Shown here in pieces: positions 1 to 7,900 of a DNA stretch of 64,000 nucleotides. The position numbers were made by a program, and so were the translations under genes. The stretch is from JAGWBF01 sp965116325 (GTDB lineage Bacteria; Chloroflexota; Dehalococcoidia; Lucifugimonadales; JAGWBF01). The notes under the pieces were generated by a model. It saw only the letters and a program-made list of their open reading frames with translations, ran no database searches and had not been told where the DNA came from. Location: NCBI GenBank assembly GCA_965116325.1, contig OZ220675.1, forward strand, positions 682,001-746,000, written 5' to 3'. The number at the start of each line of letters is the position of its first letter. Positions within the stretch are counted from its first letter, which is position 1.

Positions 1-71
1 CCCGAAGGGGATGGCTGATATAATCCAATTCGTCCTCGAGCTTCTTCACCATGAGGGAAGGTGAGTCAACG

Positions 72-854
72 ATGCAGCTTGACGGAAAAGTAGCCATGGT
101 AACCGGAGGTGCCCGGGGTTTGGGCCGCTCCATGGCCCTGGCCTACGCCCGCGAGGGAGCGGATGTGTCGGTCGTATCCCGCACTCCCGCTGAGCTGGAC
201 GCCGTGTCTTCGGAGATTCGCGCTTTGGGACGCCGTGCCCACGCCATCAACGCTGATCTGGCCACCAGCGAGGGGGCCAACCGGGCGGCCCGGGAGACCA
301 TCAACGAGTTGGGCAAGATAGACATCTTGGTCAACAACGCTGGGGGATATCGCCTCTTCACCGATGCCCTGACCCACTCCCTCACTGTCCTGGACACCAC
401 TGAAGAGGAGTGGCGGCGGGTCATGGACTCGAACCTGACCACCACATTCATGACCTGCAAGGCTGTCTTGCCCCACATGATGGAACGCCGCACCGGGGTC
501 ATAATCAACCTGACCTCGATAAACGTAGCTCGCCGGGGCCGGGCAGGCCAGGCAGCCTACGGAGCCGCCAAGGCGGCGGTGGAACGCCTGAGCGAGTCGC
601 TGGCCGACGAAGTGAATCAGTACGGCATCGCCGTCAACATCCTCTACCCTGGCTGGAACCTGACCAAGCCCAACTACGACTACGATGAGCAGGTACACAA
701 GCGCATGAGGCTTCCCGACGACATCGCAGAATGCGCTGTGTTCATGGCGCTGCAAACGCCGGAAACCATGACTGGCCAGCTGGTTTCCGTCGATGAGTAC
801 GACAGAGAGCACGGCATAGAGAGGCCATCAGCCTATGATAGGCTCCATCCTTAG
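72..854 (+). CDS. SDR-family NAD(P)-dependent oxidoreductase
   Basis: This is a short-chain dehydrogenase/reductase of 260 residues, the classical SDR length. The Rossmann glycine motif TGGARGLG is at residues 11-18 and NNAGG at 89-93. The catalytic set is N121, S149, Y163 and K167 (YGAAK). The family oxidises or reduces hydroxyl/keto groups with NAD(P)H in the cytosol; the substrate cannot be read from the sequence. I start at the ATG at 72 because a GAAGGTGAG Shine-Dalgarno lies just upstream. The in-frame ATG at 51 has no such site. The C-terminal part (LVSVDEYDREHGIERP) is not the usual SDR tail. The gene converges on the ATPase gene downstream, with a 54-base gap and no obvious terminator. 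Confidence 0.9.
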   Translation: MQLDGKVAMVTGGARGLGRSMALAYAREGADVSVVSRTPAELDAVSSEIRALGRRAHAINADLATSEGANRAARETINELGKIDILVNNAGGYRLFTDALTHSLTVLDTTEEEWRRVMDSNLTTTFMTCKAVLPHMMERRTGVIINLTSINVARRGRAGQAAYGAAKAAVERLSESLADEVNQYGIAVNILYPGWNLTKPNYDYDEQVHKRMRLPDDIAECAVFMALQTPETMTGQLVSVDEYDREHGIERPSAYDRLHP

Positions 855-908
855 TCAGTCCGCCACGCCCCGCATCCCTTACATCATCCGACATCCCAAG
901 ACGCTCAC

Positions 909-2207
909 CTAAACTGCCACCCTGTCCTTGTCCAAGACGAAGGAGTCCAAGCCACCCGAGCGTCCTTCCAACAAGCCTCGTATTGGTACGGCGAACATCC
1001 CGTCACCAAACCCGGCGCCGATCTCACCGTCATACAGCACCACACCGGCCACGAATCGGGGCCCGGCAGCCTTCTTCAGTTTTCGAAGTCCTCGAAAGTC
1101 GGATTGCGTAACGGTAGCTGCCGCCTTGACCTCCACTCCAGCCACCTCCCGCCCGCTCCGTTCGATGACTATGTCCACTTCCACCTGGTCCTTGTCTCGA
1201 TAGTGGAAGAACTCCAGGGGGAGCTCATGGCAGACGGACTGACGCCTTAACTCCTGGTATACGAAGGACTCGAGGAAGTGTCCCAGGAGGCCGCGGTCCT
1301 TTATGAGGTTGGCAGGACCAGCTCCCAGCAATGCACAGCCAATGCCCGTATCCCCAATGTGGAGCTTGGGTGTCTTGACCACCCTGCTCAGCTGGTTAGA
1401 GTGCCATGGGAGCAGTCGGTCAATGAGAAAGAGCCTTTCCAGGAGGACAACATAGTCCCCAATGGTAGGACGGCTCAGATGAAAGGAAGACGCCATGTCC
1501 GACAAGTTGAACAGCCGGGCGGTTTGGGAGGCAGCCGTCATAAGCAGCTGGGGCAGGGCAGCCATGCTGCTGATCCTGGCCATATCCCGTACGTCCCGCT
1601 GGAGCTGGGTGTCAACAAAGTTGCGATACCAATTCGAACGGCGCCGGGGTGTGGAGCGCGCCAGAGCGGCAGGATAACCGCCGTCGGCCACCCGAAATGC
1701 CAGATCATCTCCCATTCGCTGCAATGTAGAGGTCTGGAACTCCCCGCCAAACAGGTCGTCAAGGAAGTTGGGTGTTCCGCCGTAGATTTCTCCCTGGGAT
1801 AGGGGATGCAGGTTCACTATCTCTATCCGCCCCGTCAATGAATCGGAGAGGTCCGGCACGAGCAGCAACTGCGACGAACCGGTCAGCAGGAAGCGTCCAG
1901 GATTTCGGCGTCGATCTATTTCCTGCTTCAGCGCGGTGAACAGGGAGGGTACGCGCTGCACCTCATCAAGGACTACTCGTTCAGCCAGGCCGGCGACGAA
2001 GCCCGATGGATCGGACTGGGCCGCACTGCGGGCTACATCGTCGTCGAAGGTGATGTAGTCATATCCTCTAGGTCCTCCAACCAAGCGGGCAAGGGTGCTT
2101 TTCCCGGACTGTCTCGGGCCGTGTATGAGCACCGACGGCGAGTCGGCCAGCGCTTCGACAAGGGGAACTTCGGCGTAGCGAGAATAGAGTGTTGGTGGCT
2201 CCAGCAT
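909..2207 (-). CDS. AAA-type ATPase with C-terminal DUF4143/nuclease-like domain
   Basis: 432 residues. Walker A is GPRQSGKST at 30-38 and a Walker B-like VVLDEVQ runs to about 84, followed by LLTGSSQ (sensor-1 type). This matches the AAA_14 plus DUF4143 family of standalone ATPases. The last third holds VEVDIVIE...EVAGVEVK, the shape of a PD-(D/E)xK nuclease-like fold, common at the end of this family. The function of these proteins is not established; they are patchily distributed and probably spread horizontally. The start codon directly abuts the last of five 23-bp-spaced repeats, so the gene has no room for a normal Shine-Dalgarno outside the repeat. No partner gene is adjacent in the same direction. 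Confidence 0.85.
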   Translation of the reverse strand: MLEPPTLYSRYAEVPLVEALADSPSVLIHGPRQSGKSTLARLVGGPRGYDYITFDDDVARSAAQSDPSGFVAGLAERVVLDEVQRVPSLFTALKQEIDRRRNPGRFLLTGSSQLLLVPDLSDSLTGRIEIVNLHPLSQGEIYGGTPNFLDDLFGGEFQTSTLQRMGDDLAFRVADGGYPAALARSTPRRRSNWYRNFVDTQLQRDVRDMARISSMAALPQLLMTAASQTARLFNLSDMASSFHLSRPTIGDYVVLLERLFLIDRLLPWHSNQLSRVVKTPKLHIGDTGIGCALLGAGPANLIKDRGLLGHFLESFVYQELRRQSVCHELPLEFFHYRDKDQVEVDIVIERSGREVAGVEVKAAATVTQSDFRGLRKLKKAAGPRFVAGVVLYDGEIGAGFGDGMFAVPIRGLLEGRSGGLDSFVLDKDRVAV

Positions 2208-2312
2208 CGTCCAATTGTAACCTTATGCTTCGTCCAATTGCAATAGTTACATGCGTCCAATTGCAACTTTTCGGTGCGTCCAATTGTAACTCTACTCTTC
2301 GTCCAATTGTAA
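2208..2312 (-). repeat. Five-copy 23-bp-period repeat array abutting the ATPase start
   Basis: Read on the minus strand, the 13-mer TTACAATTGGACG (or TTGCAATTGGACG) occurs five times, at 2300-2312, 2277-2289, 2254-2266, 2231-2243 and 2208-2220. The spacing is exactly 23 bp. The four 10-bp spacers differ from each other. The core CAATTG is self-complementary. The last copy touches the ATPase ATG (2205-2207). An exactly periodic array of about two helical turns in front of a gene looks like an operator or iteron array bound by a protein multimer. Confidence 0.9.
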
Positions 2313-2622
2313 GATTGGCAAGTTAGACACCTAGTGACATTCATACAACAAAGAGGAGGTGAGTCGAGTAAGAGCGACCATACCTTTAAAGCCGACTTCT
2401 CTGCCCCATGCAATCTGTCAGCCTTTCGCCCTCGAAATTCCCCTTCACTCATCATTTCGTTGATCATCCCGGTGGCGCTGAAACGGAACTGTGCTACGAT
2501 GCTTAACGCGGGACGATGCACCCAGTGTTCGACTCTGCGACTGGGCAACCCTCACGCTTTCTTGTATCGTCTTCTGCAGCGGAAGTCCTCTGAAGTGCCA
2601 ACTACTTGAATGGAGAACAGAT

Positions 2623-3024
2623 ATGCGCGTAATCGTCCTCGTTAAGGCCACCAATGACAGCGAGGCCGGCGCCATACCCTCCATCGAGCTCATCGAGAAC
2701 ATGGGAAGGTACAACAAGGAGCTGGTCGATGCTGGCATCATGCAGTCTGGCGATGGGATCAAACCTTCGTCGCAGGGAAAGAGAGTAGCCTTCGACGGAA
2801 ATGACCGCACGGTCATCGACGGTCCCTTCCCAGCCGTTAGCGAGTTGGTTGCGGGATTCTGGCTGTGGGAGGTGAAGGACATGGACGAAGCCCTCGAGTG
2901 GGTGAAGCGCAGCCCCAATCCGATGCCGGGCCCCAGCATGATGGAGATCCGACCCTTATATGAGGCCCCCGACTATGCCGAGTGGCTAACTTCGGAGCAG
3001 GCGGCCCGGGAAAACTCGGCTTAG
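2623..3024 (+). CDS. YCII-related domain protein
   Basis: 133 residues beginning MRVIVLVKATND, with the YCII/DGPF-type pattern: a beta strand at the N-terminus, then DGPFPAVSELVAGFWLWEV and a C-terminal helix ending in EIRPLYE. YCII-like (ferredoxin-like dimeric) proteins of this size are common beside VOC proteins and extracytoplasmic sigma factors; their biochemical role is mostly unknown. The reading frame is open back to 2491, but the ATG at 2623 is chosen because GGAG lies 7 bases upstream and the product then starts at the family's usual first strand. The VOC protein follows 44 bases downstream, probably in one transcript. Confidence 0.85.
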   Translation: MRVIVLVKATNDSEAGAIPSIELIENMGRYNKELVDAGIMQSGDGIKPSSQGKRVAFDGNDRTVIDGPFPAVSELVAGFWLWEVKDMDEALEWVKRSPNPMPGPSMMEIRPLYEAPDYAEWLTSEQAARENSA

Positions 3025-3068
3025 AGAATCGTGAAAACTGCGCCTAGAATGCGCTTAAGGAGGGTCCA

Positions 3069-3434
3069 ATGCCAAATCCGGTGTCCTACTTCGAGTTGGG
3101 TGGGAGCAACTCCGCCAAGTTAAAGGAGTTCTACGCAGCCCTTTTCGGGTGGACCATCAACAAGTTCGATCCCCCAGACGCCATGGGAGAGTATTATCAC
3201 ATCGAGGGAACCGAAGGGGGTGTGGGCGGCGGAATCATGCAGACCGGTGGCGAAATGCCCCCAAACTACGTGATGATCTACATCAGCGTGGATGACCTGG
3301 AAGGGTACCTGCAAAAGGCCGAAAGCCTGGGGGGAGATATCCTGGTAAGGCCCTTCGATATTCCTGGTGACATGGGCCAGATAGCGGTGTTTCGGGACCC
3401 GGACGGCAATGTGATGGGGCTGCACAAATACTAG
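3069..3434 (+). CDS. VOC (glyoxalase/bleomycin-resistance fold) family protein
   Basis: 121 residues, one VOC module made of two beta-alpha-beta-beta-beta halves. It starts NPVSYFELGGSN and ends FRDPDGNVMGLHKY, the typical closing strand of this superfamily. VOC proteins bind a metal and act as lyases, isomerases, dioxygenases or drug binders. The substrate here cannot be assigned. Strong Shine-Dalgarno AAGGAGGG lies 6 bases before the ATG. It sits downstream of the YCII gene on the same strand and upstream of the cobalamin riboswitch, which starts a new transcription unit. Confidence 0.9.
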   Translation: MPNPVSYFELGGSNSAKLKEFYAALFGWTINKFDPPDAMGEYYHIEGTEGGVGGGIMQTGGEMPPNYVMIYISVDDLEGYLQKAESLGGDILVRPFDIPGDMGQIAVFRDPDGNVMGLHKY

Positions 3435-3625
3435 GCCAAATTGCGGCGAGACACCTGCATCACGCCAATGGGTGCAGTTGAAGCACCAGCTACCATCCTC
3501 CCAGCCGGTTGCACATCCGGTGAAGTGGCTCCTGAAACTCACGTTGCAACTGATGCAAGGCCCATTGACCTTGCCCAGGACTACTACTACTTGATGGGAG
3601 GCTCCAGCCACCCAGCCACCTGGGA

Positions 3626-3654
3626 TTGACAGTCCTTTGCCGTCGCTATACCAT
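3626..3654 (+). promoter_or_regulatory. Probable sigma-70 promoter for the cobalamin transport operon
   Basis: TTGACA at 3626-3631 is a perfect -35 box. The -10 is either TATACC (3647-3652, 15-bp spacer) or TACCAT (3649-3654, 17-bp spacer). Start of transcription would fall near 3660, just ahead of the riboswitch. The roughly 190 bases between the VOC stop and this box hold nothing I recognise. Confidence 0.55.
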
Positions 3655-3684
3655 TCGCCAGAGCGATGACATAAGACCACTGCC

Positions 3685-3850
3685 CGTTCAGGTTCCCATC
3701 TAGGGAGAATAGGGAAGGCGGTAAGAAGCCGCCGCGGTAGCGCCACTGTAAGCGGGACCGGAACCGGAGTCCACTATCGGCAAACCGATTGGGAAGGGCC
3801 CGGCGGAGAAACCTCACCCGTGAGCCAGGAGACCTGCCTGAACGGAAGGT
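3685..3850 (+). promoter_or_regulatory. Cobalamin (adenosylcobalamin) riboswitch
   Basis: The conserved blocks of the class-I B12 riboswitch appear in order: AGGTTCCC, AGGGAAGGCGGT, GCGCCACTGTAAGCGG, GTCCACT, GGGAAG and finally GAGCCAGGAGACCTGCC, the B12-box sequence. It is followed about 70 bases later by an intrinsic terminator and then by a FecCD-type permease, a corrinoid-binding-like lipoprotein and an adenosyltransferase, which fits repression of uptake when cobalamin is plentiful. Boundaries are approximate because P1 was not folded by computer. Confidence 0.95.
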
Positions 3851-3916
3851 GACTGCTCTCCGCACTAGAGAGGGTCCCTCGGCCGACGGGTGTAAGCCCG
3901 GAGCAGAGCGAAAGCC

Positions 3917-3952
3917 AACACCTCCAACGGAGAGCCGTCGGAGGTGTTTTTC
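3917..3952 (+). terminator. Riboswitch expression-platform terminator that also holds the Shine-Dalgarno
   Basis: AACACCTCC (3917-3925) pairs with GGAGGTGTT (3940-3948), with four more inner pairs around an AGAG loop, followed by a T run (3947-3951). GGAGG in the 3' arm (3940-3944) lies 8 bases before the TTG at 3953, so forming the hairpin would both end transcription and hide the ribosome site. Confidence 0.85.
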
Positions 3953-5029
3953 TTGAGAGCTATTGGCCTTGCCACCGTGCGCGAGTACCGCCGGGCAGGA
4001 GTAACCTCCCGGCTGGCCATAGGCTCGTTCGTCTTTGCCCTTCTCATATTGGCCACAGCCCTGGTTTCCCTGAGCCTGGGACCGGTCAACATATCAGCCA
4101 GCCACGTCGCCTCTATCGTGCTGTCGCCCCTCGGCCTTGGCTTTGTCGATTTCGGGCGCACTGAGCAGCTGGTAATCGAACAGATCAGGCTTCCCAGGAT
4201 CTTCGTAGGCGCTCTGGTTGGCGCAGCGCTGGCGGTTGCCGGAACGACAATGCAGGGCCTTTTCCGCAATCCGATGGCTGACCCTGGAATTATCGGTGTC
4301 TCAGCCGGTGGGGCTGTGGGAGCGGTGGTAGCCATCGCCACGGGGCTGACCGGCCTCTTCTTCCTAGCGCTGCCGGCTTTTGCGTTTTTGGGCGCCACAG
4401 CCGCCTCGTTCCTCGTTTATGGCATCGCCTCTGTCGGGGGACGGTTTTCCATGGCAACTCTTCTGCTCGCTGGAGTCGCTGTAAACGCCTTCCTGGGTGC
4501 CATCGTCTCCGCCATCATCATCCTTCTTCCCAACAACGAAGCTCTGAGGGAGATCCTGTTCTGGTTAGCAGGTGGACTGGATTCTCGCTCTTGGGAGCAC
4601 GTCCAGATTTCCGCGCCCTTGATCCTGTTCGGCGTAGCCATAACCCTGGCCATGGCTCGGGATCTGAACCTTCTCATGCTGGGCGATGACGAAGCTCGAT
4701 CCATGGGGGTCCGCGTAGGCCTTACTCGACCTATTCTCCTGGCTGCAGCGGCTTTGGCGACAGGCGCAGCCGTGGCGGTAAGCGGGACTATAGCCTTCGT
4801 CGGTCTGGTAACGCCCCATATGCTCAGGCTGATAATCGGCCCAGACCACCGTGTGCTGATCCCGATGAGCGCCGCAGGAGGCGCTGTATTCGTCATCATG
4901 GCCGACACTGTCGCGAGAACGATCATTCAGCCCGCCGAATTCCGGGTAGGTATCCTCACTGCTTTCGTTGGCGCCCCGTTCTTCATCCTGCTGTTAATCA
5001 AGAACAGGCGCCAGGTCTACTCCCTGTAG
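3953..5029 (+). CDS. FecCD/BtuC-type ABC transporter permease, probably for corrinoids
   Basis: About 358 residues with roughly nine or ten hydrophobic membrane segments. It has typical FecCD signatures: GPVNIS near the first periplasmic loop, RLPRIFVGALVGAALAVAG, QGLFRNPMADPGIIGVSAG and, near the end, FVGLVTPHMLRLI. These permeases form the channel of metal-chelate and cobalamin importers. The riboswitch just upstream and the adenosyltransferase downstream make cobalamin or a precursor the likely cargo. I choose TTG at 3953 as start because GGAGG lies 8 bases before it. GTG at 3944 lies inside the terminator stem, and GTG at 3977 is a further option. No ATP-binding subunit is encoded next to it or anywhere in the window. 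Confidence 0.85.
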   Translation: MRAIGLATVREYRRAGVTSRLAIGSFVFALLILATALVSLSLGPVNISASHVASIVLSPLGLGFVDFGRTEQLVIEQIRLPRIFVGALVGAALAVAGTTMQGLFRNPMADPGIIGVSAGGAVGAVVAIATGLTGLFFLALPAFAFLGATAASFLVYGIASVGGRFSMATLLLAGVAVNAFLGAIVSAIIILLPNNEALREILFWLAGGLDSRSWEHVQISAPLILFGVAITLAMARDLNLLMLGDDEARSMGVRVGLTRPILLAAAALATGAAVAVSGTIAFVGLVTPHMLRLIIGPDHRVLIPMSAAGGAVFVIMADTVARTIIQPAEFRVGILTAFVGAPFFILLLIKNRRQVYSL

Positions 5030-5054
5030 AACTCGGAAATCGAAAGGAGCCATA

Positions 5055-6242
5055 ATGGCAATTCGAAGAATCCCCTTGCTGGTCGTCTCTGCAATCGTGC
5101 TGCTTGTGCTGACGTTGGCGGCATGTTCGTCAGCAACTCCTACCCCAACTCCAGCCCCGCCCACCATCGAGCCGACTGTTGTTCCAACTGAAACACCCAC
5201 ACCGCCCGCTTCAGTACCGACTGCTGTTCCCAGCCCAACACCGAACCCACCCACTCCAGCACCGACTGCTATTCCAACCGCAACTGCCGTCCCAACTCCG
5301 TCACCCGAACCTACGCCCAACCCCTTGGAAGACGTCAGGGGAATCCTAGACCCCGCGAACCTGGGGTGGCCTCGCGAAGTAGAAGGGCTGAACGGAATCG
5401 TGAGCATCCCTTCCAAGCCTCTGCGGATCATTACAGCTTCGGTCGGGCACGATGAGATGACCCTGGCCCTTGTGCCACTTGATCGTCTCGTGGGGGTTGG
5501 AAGCGCCACAAAAAACTCGACCTACTCCAACGTTGCGTCTCTTGTCCAAGATGTAACCGAGATATCCCGGGACCCTGAGACAATCGTTGCCCAAGACCCG
5601 GATGTTGTTGTCACCAGTCCATTCTTCCCTGCCGAAGCCATTGATGCTTTGTCGAGGACCGGAATTCCCGTCCTCCAGACCGAGTTGAAACACGACCCTG
5701 AGGCGCGGATCAACAGCATACTTTTGATGGGCTACATCTTCGGTGAAGTGGAACGGGCCCTGGAGTTCGCCACAGAGGTGTCGGACCGCCATGATGCCCT
5801 GGTTGCCGTCACCGGTTCGGTAGGCCCCCGTCCTCGAGTGCTGGCCCTCACCCAGTACTCCGACCAACTGTGGGTCGCCGGAGGCAACTCCACTGAAGGT
5901 GGTGTCATTGAAGCCGCTGGGGGAATCAATGCTGCAGAAGTTGCCGGAGTCGAAGGCAATCAGACCACAAGCCTGGAGGGCGTCATCGCTATGGACCCGG
6001 ATGTGATCATCATCGCCCAGCCCCTCGAATTTGGTGCTGAGGAGTTCCGTCAGAGCCTGCTCAACAACGAGACTCTCGCCGAGATTCCGGCCATCAAGAA
6101 TAATGAGGTCCACATCGTAGAGAGCAAGCACTTCACTACTCTCTCTTACTGGAATATCCGTGGGGCTGAAGACCTGGCTCGGCTGCTCTGGCCGGGTGAG
6201 TTTCCCGAGCCTTCCACCGAGCCCTTCAGCTTGGCCGAGTAG
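5055..6242 (+). CDS. BtuF-like periplasmic (lipoprotein) corrinoid-binding protein
   Basis: 395 residues. A signal peptide ends in a lipobox LAAC with the lipidated cysteine at residue 24. Then comes a 60-70 residue linker rich in Pro and Thr (many PTP/PTA repeats), then the two-lobed class-III binding fold typical of BtuF/FhuD proteins. The opening of that domain carries IVSIPSKPLRIIT, and the middle VLALTQYSDQLWVAGG. Such proteins hand cobalamin or ferric chelates to a FecCD permease. Shine-Dalgarno AAAGGAG precedes the ATG. It is 25 bases downstream of the permease and under the same riboswitch. The Pro/Thr linker probably spans a cell-surface layer. Confidence 0.85.
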   Translation: MAIRRIPLLVVSAIVLLVLTLAACSSATPTPTPAPPTIEPTVVPTETPTPPASVPTAVPSPTPNPPTPAPTAIPTATAVPTPSPEPTPNPLEDVRGILDPANLGWPREVEGLNGIVSIPSKPLRIITASVGHDEMTLALVPLDRLVGVGSATKNSTYSNVASLVQDVTEISRDPETIVAQDPDVVVTSPFFPAEAIDALSRTGIPVLQTELKHDPEARINSILLMGYIFGEVERALEFATEVSDRHDALVAVTGSVGPRPRVLALTQYSDQLWVAGGNSTEGGVIEAAGGINAAEVAGVEGNQTTSLEGVIAMDPDVIIIAQPLEFGAEEFRQSLLNNETLAEIPAIKNNEVHIVESKHFTTLSYWNIRGAEDLARLLWPGEFPEPSTEPFSLAE

Positions 6243-6339
6243 AAGAACATGAACGACAATAGGCCACGGGCAACTAGCTCCTAGATCTGGCATGAAGAGA
6301 CGGAGAACGGCCCATTCAGAAAACCTGGAGGATCAACTG

Positions 6340-6915
6340 ATGAACGCAGAGGGTAGCGAGGCGAAACCCGGCGGTCCGGCCAAACGTCGTCGCGTCCGCC
6401 ATGGGCTGGTCATCGTGAATACCGGTGAAGGCAAGGGGAAGACCACGGCAGCCCTTGGGGTTATCTTCCGCGCATGGGGTCGAGATTTCCGGATAAGGAT
6501 GTTCCAGTTCATCAAGCACACGGGCGCCCGTTTCGGAGAGCAGCGCGCCGCCAAGAAACTCGGCATCCCCATAGAGGCCCTGGGTGATGGGTTCACATGG
6601 CTCTCGAAAAATATGGACAGGACGGAGGCTCTAGCCGTAGAGCAGTGGGCCCGCTGCAAGGAAGCAGTCCTCAACGGAGATGAAGACATCATAATCCTTG
6701 ATGAGTTCACATACGCTATGCACTATGGTTGGGTGCCGGTCGATGACGTTGTCGACACCTTAAGAAAGCGGCCGGACACCATGCATGTCATCATCACCGG
6801 CCGGTATGCTCCTGAGGAGTTGATCGACTGCGCAGACTTGGTTACCGAAATGAAGATGATCAAACATCCCTACCAGGAGAAGGGAATCAAGGCTCAGCAA
6901 GGCATAGAGTTCTGA
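6340..6915 (+). CDS. cobO: Cob(I)yrinic acid a,c-diamide adenosyltransferase (CobA/CobO/BtuR type)
   Basis: 191 residues. The P-loop NTGEGKGKTTAALG lies at residues 27-40, and the family motifs MFQFIKHTG and IIILDEFTYAMHYGW follow. The enzyme moves the 5'-deoxyadenosyl group of ATP onto the cobalt of reduced corrinoids, making the coenzyme form. The basic N-terminal stretch (KRRRVRHG) before the P-loop is normal for CobO. I take the ATG at 6340, with GGAGG 8 bases upstream, over the in-frame ATG at 6292. It is the third gene of the riboswitch-controlled operon and converges on pduX, which ends 68 bases away. Confidence 0.93.
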   Translation: MNAEGSEAKPGGPAKRRRVRHGLVIVNTGEGKGKTTAALGVIFRAWGRDFRIRMFQFIKHTGARFGEQRAAKKLGIPIEALGDGFTWLSKNMDRTEALAVEQWARCKEAVLNGDEDIIILDEFTYAMHYGWVPVDDVVDTLRKRPDTMHVIITGRYAPEELIDCADLVTEMKMIKHPYQEKGIKAQQGIEF

Positions 6916-6982
6916 AGATTACCCTTGACTACGTGATCTCCCGGGCGGGACCGACTTCATTTGATCAGATACAGTCGGGGTC

Positions 6983-7900
6983 TTAAAGGCGGATTCGTGT
7001 AACCCCACCGCCGATAAGCTGCCGGTCATGTACCGCTAGGAGGTCCGAAAACTCTCTCCGGGCCGCCTTTGAGGCCCATGCTACACGTTCGGTGTCTCCG
7101 CTGAACAGTAAGCCCACAGCAGTGCCGCTATGGGCCACATTGACACCCAGGGCTCCCGCATCCCTCCCGATGGCGATCGCCGCCGGAAGTTGCGGTTTCG
7201 GAAGCACTTCTTGATATGACAAGGCGCTCAGCGTCGCCCCACGGCCGATGAGTTCGCAGTCACCCCTGTCCAGCCCTTCGGATATCAGACCAAGAGCTTC
7301 CCGGAAGCTGGCTTCCAGCTTTTGCAGCTCTCCAAGTCGCTCCACAGCGTTGAACGCCTCGGTGTCCACCTCCCCTGCGAACTCCAAGGCCAGGACCCTC
7401 ATATCGGGCGGACTCCCCAATGATCTTGCGATCTGCCCGCCTATATGATCAAACAGGGCGATGCCTGGCATCATGACCCCGTCGCTGGGTTCGATGCTTA
7501 ACGCCAGCTCCGCTTGGTCCCGGGGCGAAATCTCAGAGTTGAGGGCCGCCGCAGTTGCCTCCACCGAAGCCACGATGTCAGCCGTGCTGCTTGCCATTCC
7601 CTTGCCGCGTGGGACTTGGCACTGGATGTGCAGTCGAGCGTCAACGTCGTCGCATCCCAGCAAACCGAGCGCCAGTTCGACTGCCCGTACAGCCTTGGGA
7701 GACTCTGCGGGGCCATGCACCCGGCCTCTACCCTCACATAGTGCGACAGTGGCTGTCGAGGAGAGGTCGATAGGGCAGGTTACCATGACCGGCACCCCAT
7801 CCAGCACTCCCTGGGCCAGCTCGCCGCAGGTGCCGGGAGCCGAAGCGGACCCTTGGGCCAGCACATTTGGAGCACGCCCATCTCCATCGGGAATGCTCAC
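6983..7900 (-). CDS. pduX: GHMP-family L-threonine kinase (PduX-like)
   Basis: 305 residues of GHMP kinase type. The N-terminal APGTCGELAQG (residues 21-31) is the PduX/GHMP motif 1. The ATP loop is PRGKGMASSTAD at 97-108. The C-terminal third carries GVNVAHSGTAVGLLF, the GHMP motif 3. PduX phosphorylates L-threonine to O-3-phosphothreonine, which CobD decarboxylates to the aminopropanol phosphate of the cobalamin loop. Its place beside cobD and cobQ supports this over another GHMP role. The GTG start shares one base with the cobQ stop (TAGTG), so translation is probably coupled. A decayed relative lies at about 11.7 kb. Confidence 0.88.
   Translation of the reverse strand: MSIPDGDGRAPNVLAQGSASAPGTCGELAQGVLDGVPVMVTCPIDLSSTATVALCEGRGRVHGPAESPKAVRAVELALGLLGCDDVDARLHIQCQVPRGKGMASSTADIVASVEATAAALNSEISPRDQAELALSIEPSDGVMMPGIALFDHIGGQIARSLGSPPDMRVLALEFAGEVDTEAFNAVERLGELQKLEASFREALGLISEGLDRGDCELIGRGATLSALSYQEVLPKPQLPAAIAIGRDAGALGVNVAHSGTAVGLLFSGDTERVAWASKAARREFSDLLAVHDRQLIGGGVTRIRL

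Noticed and set aside
66..812. 248-codon open frame opposite the SDR gene
   Set aside because: It lies fully antisense to a gene with intact catalytic motifs and has no family match or Shine-Dalgarno; a GC-rich shadow.
2208..2312. CRISPR array
   Set aside because: The repeat is only 13 bp with 10-bp spacers, and no cas genes are present.
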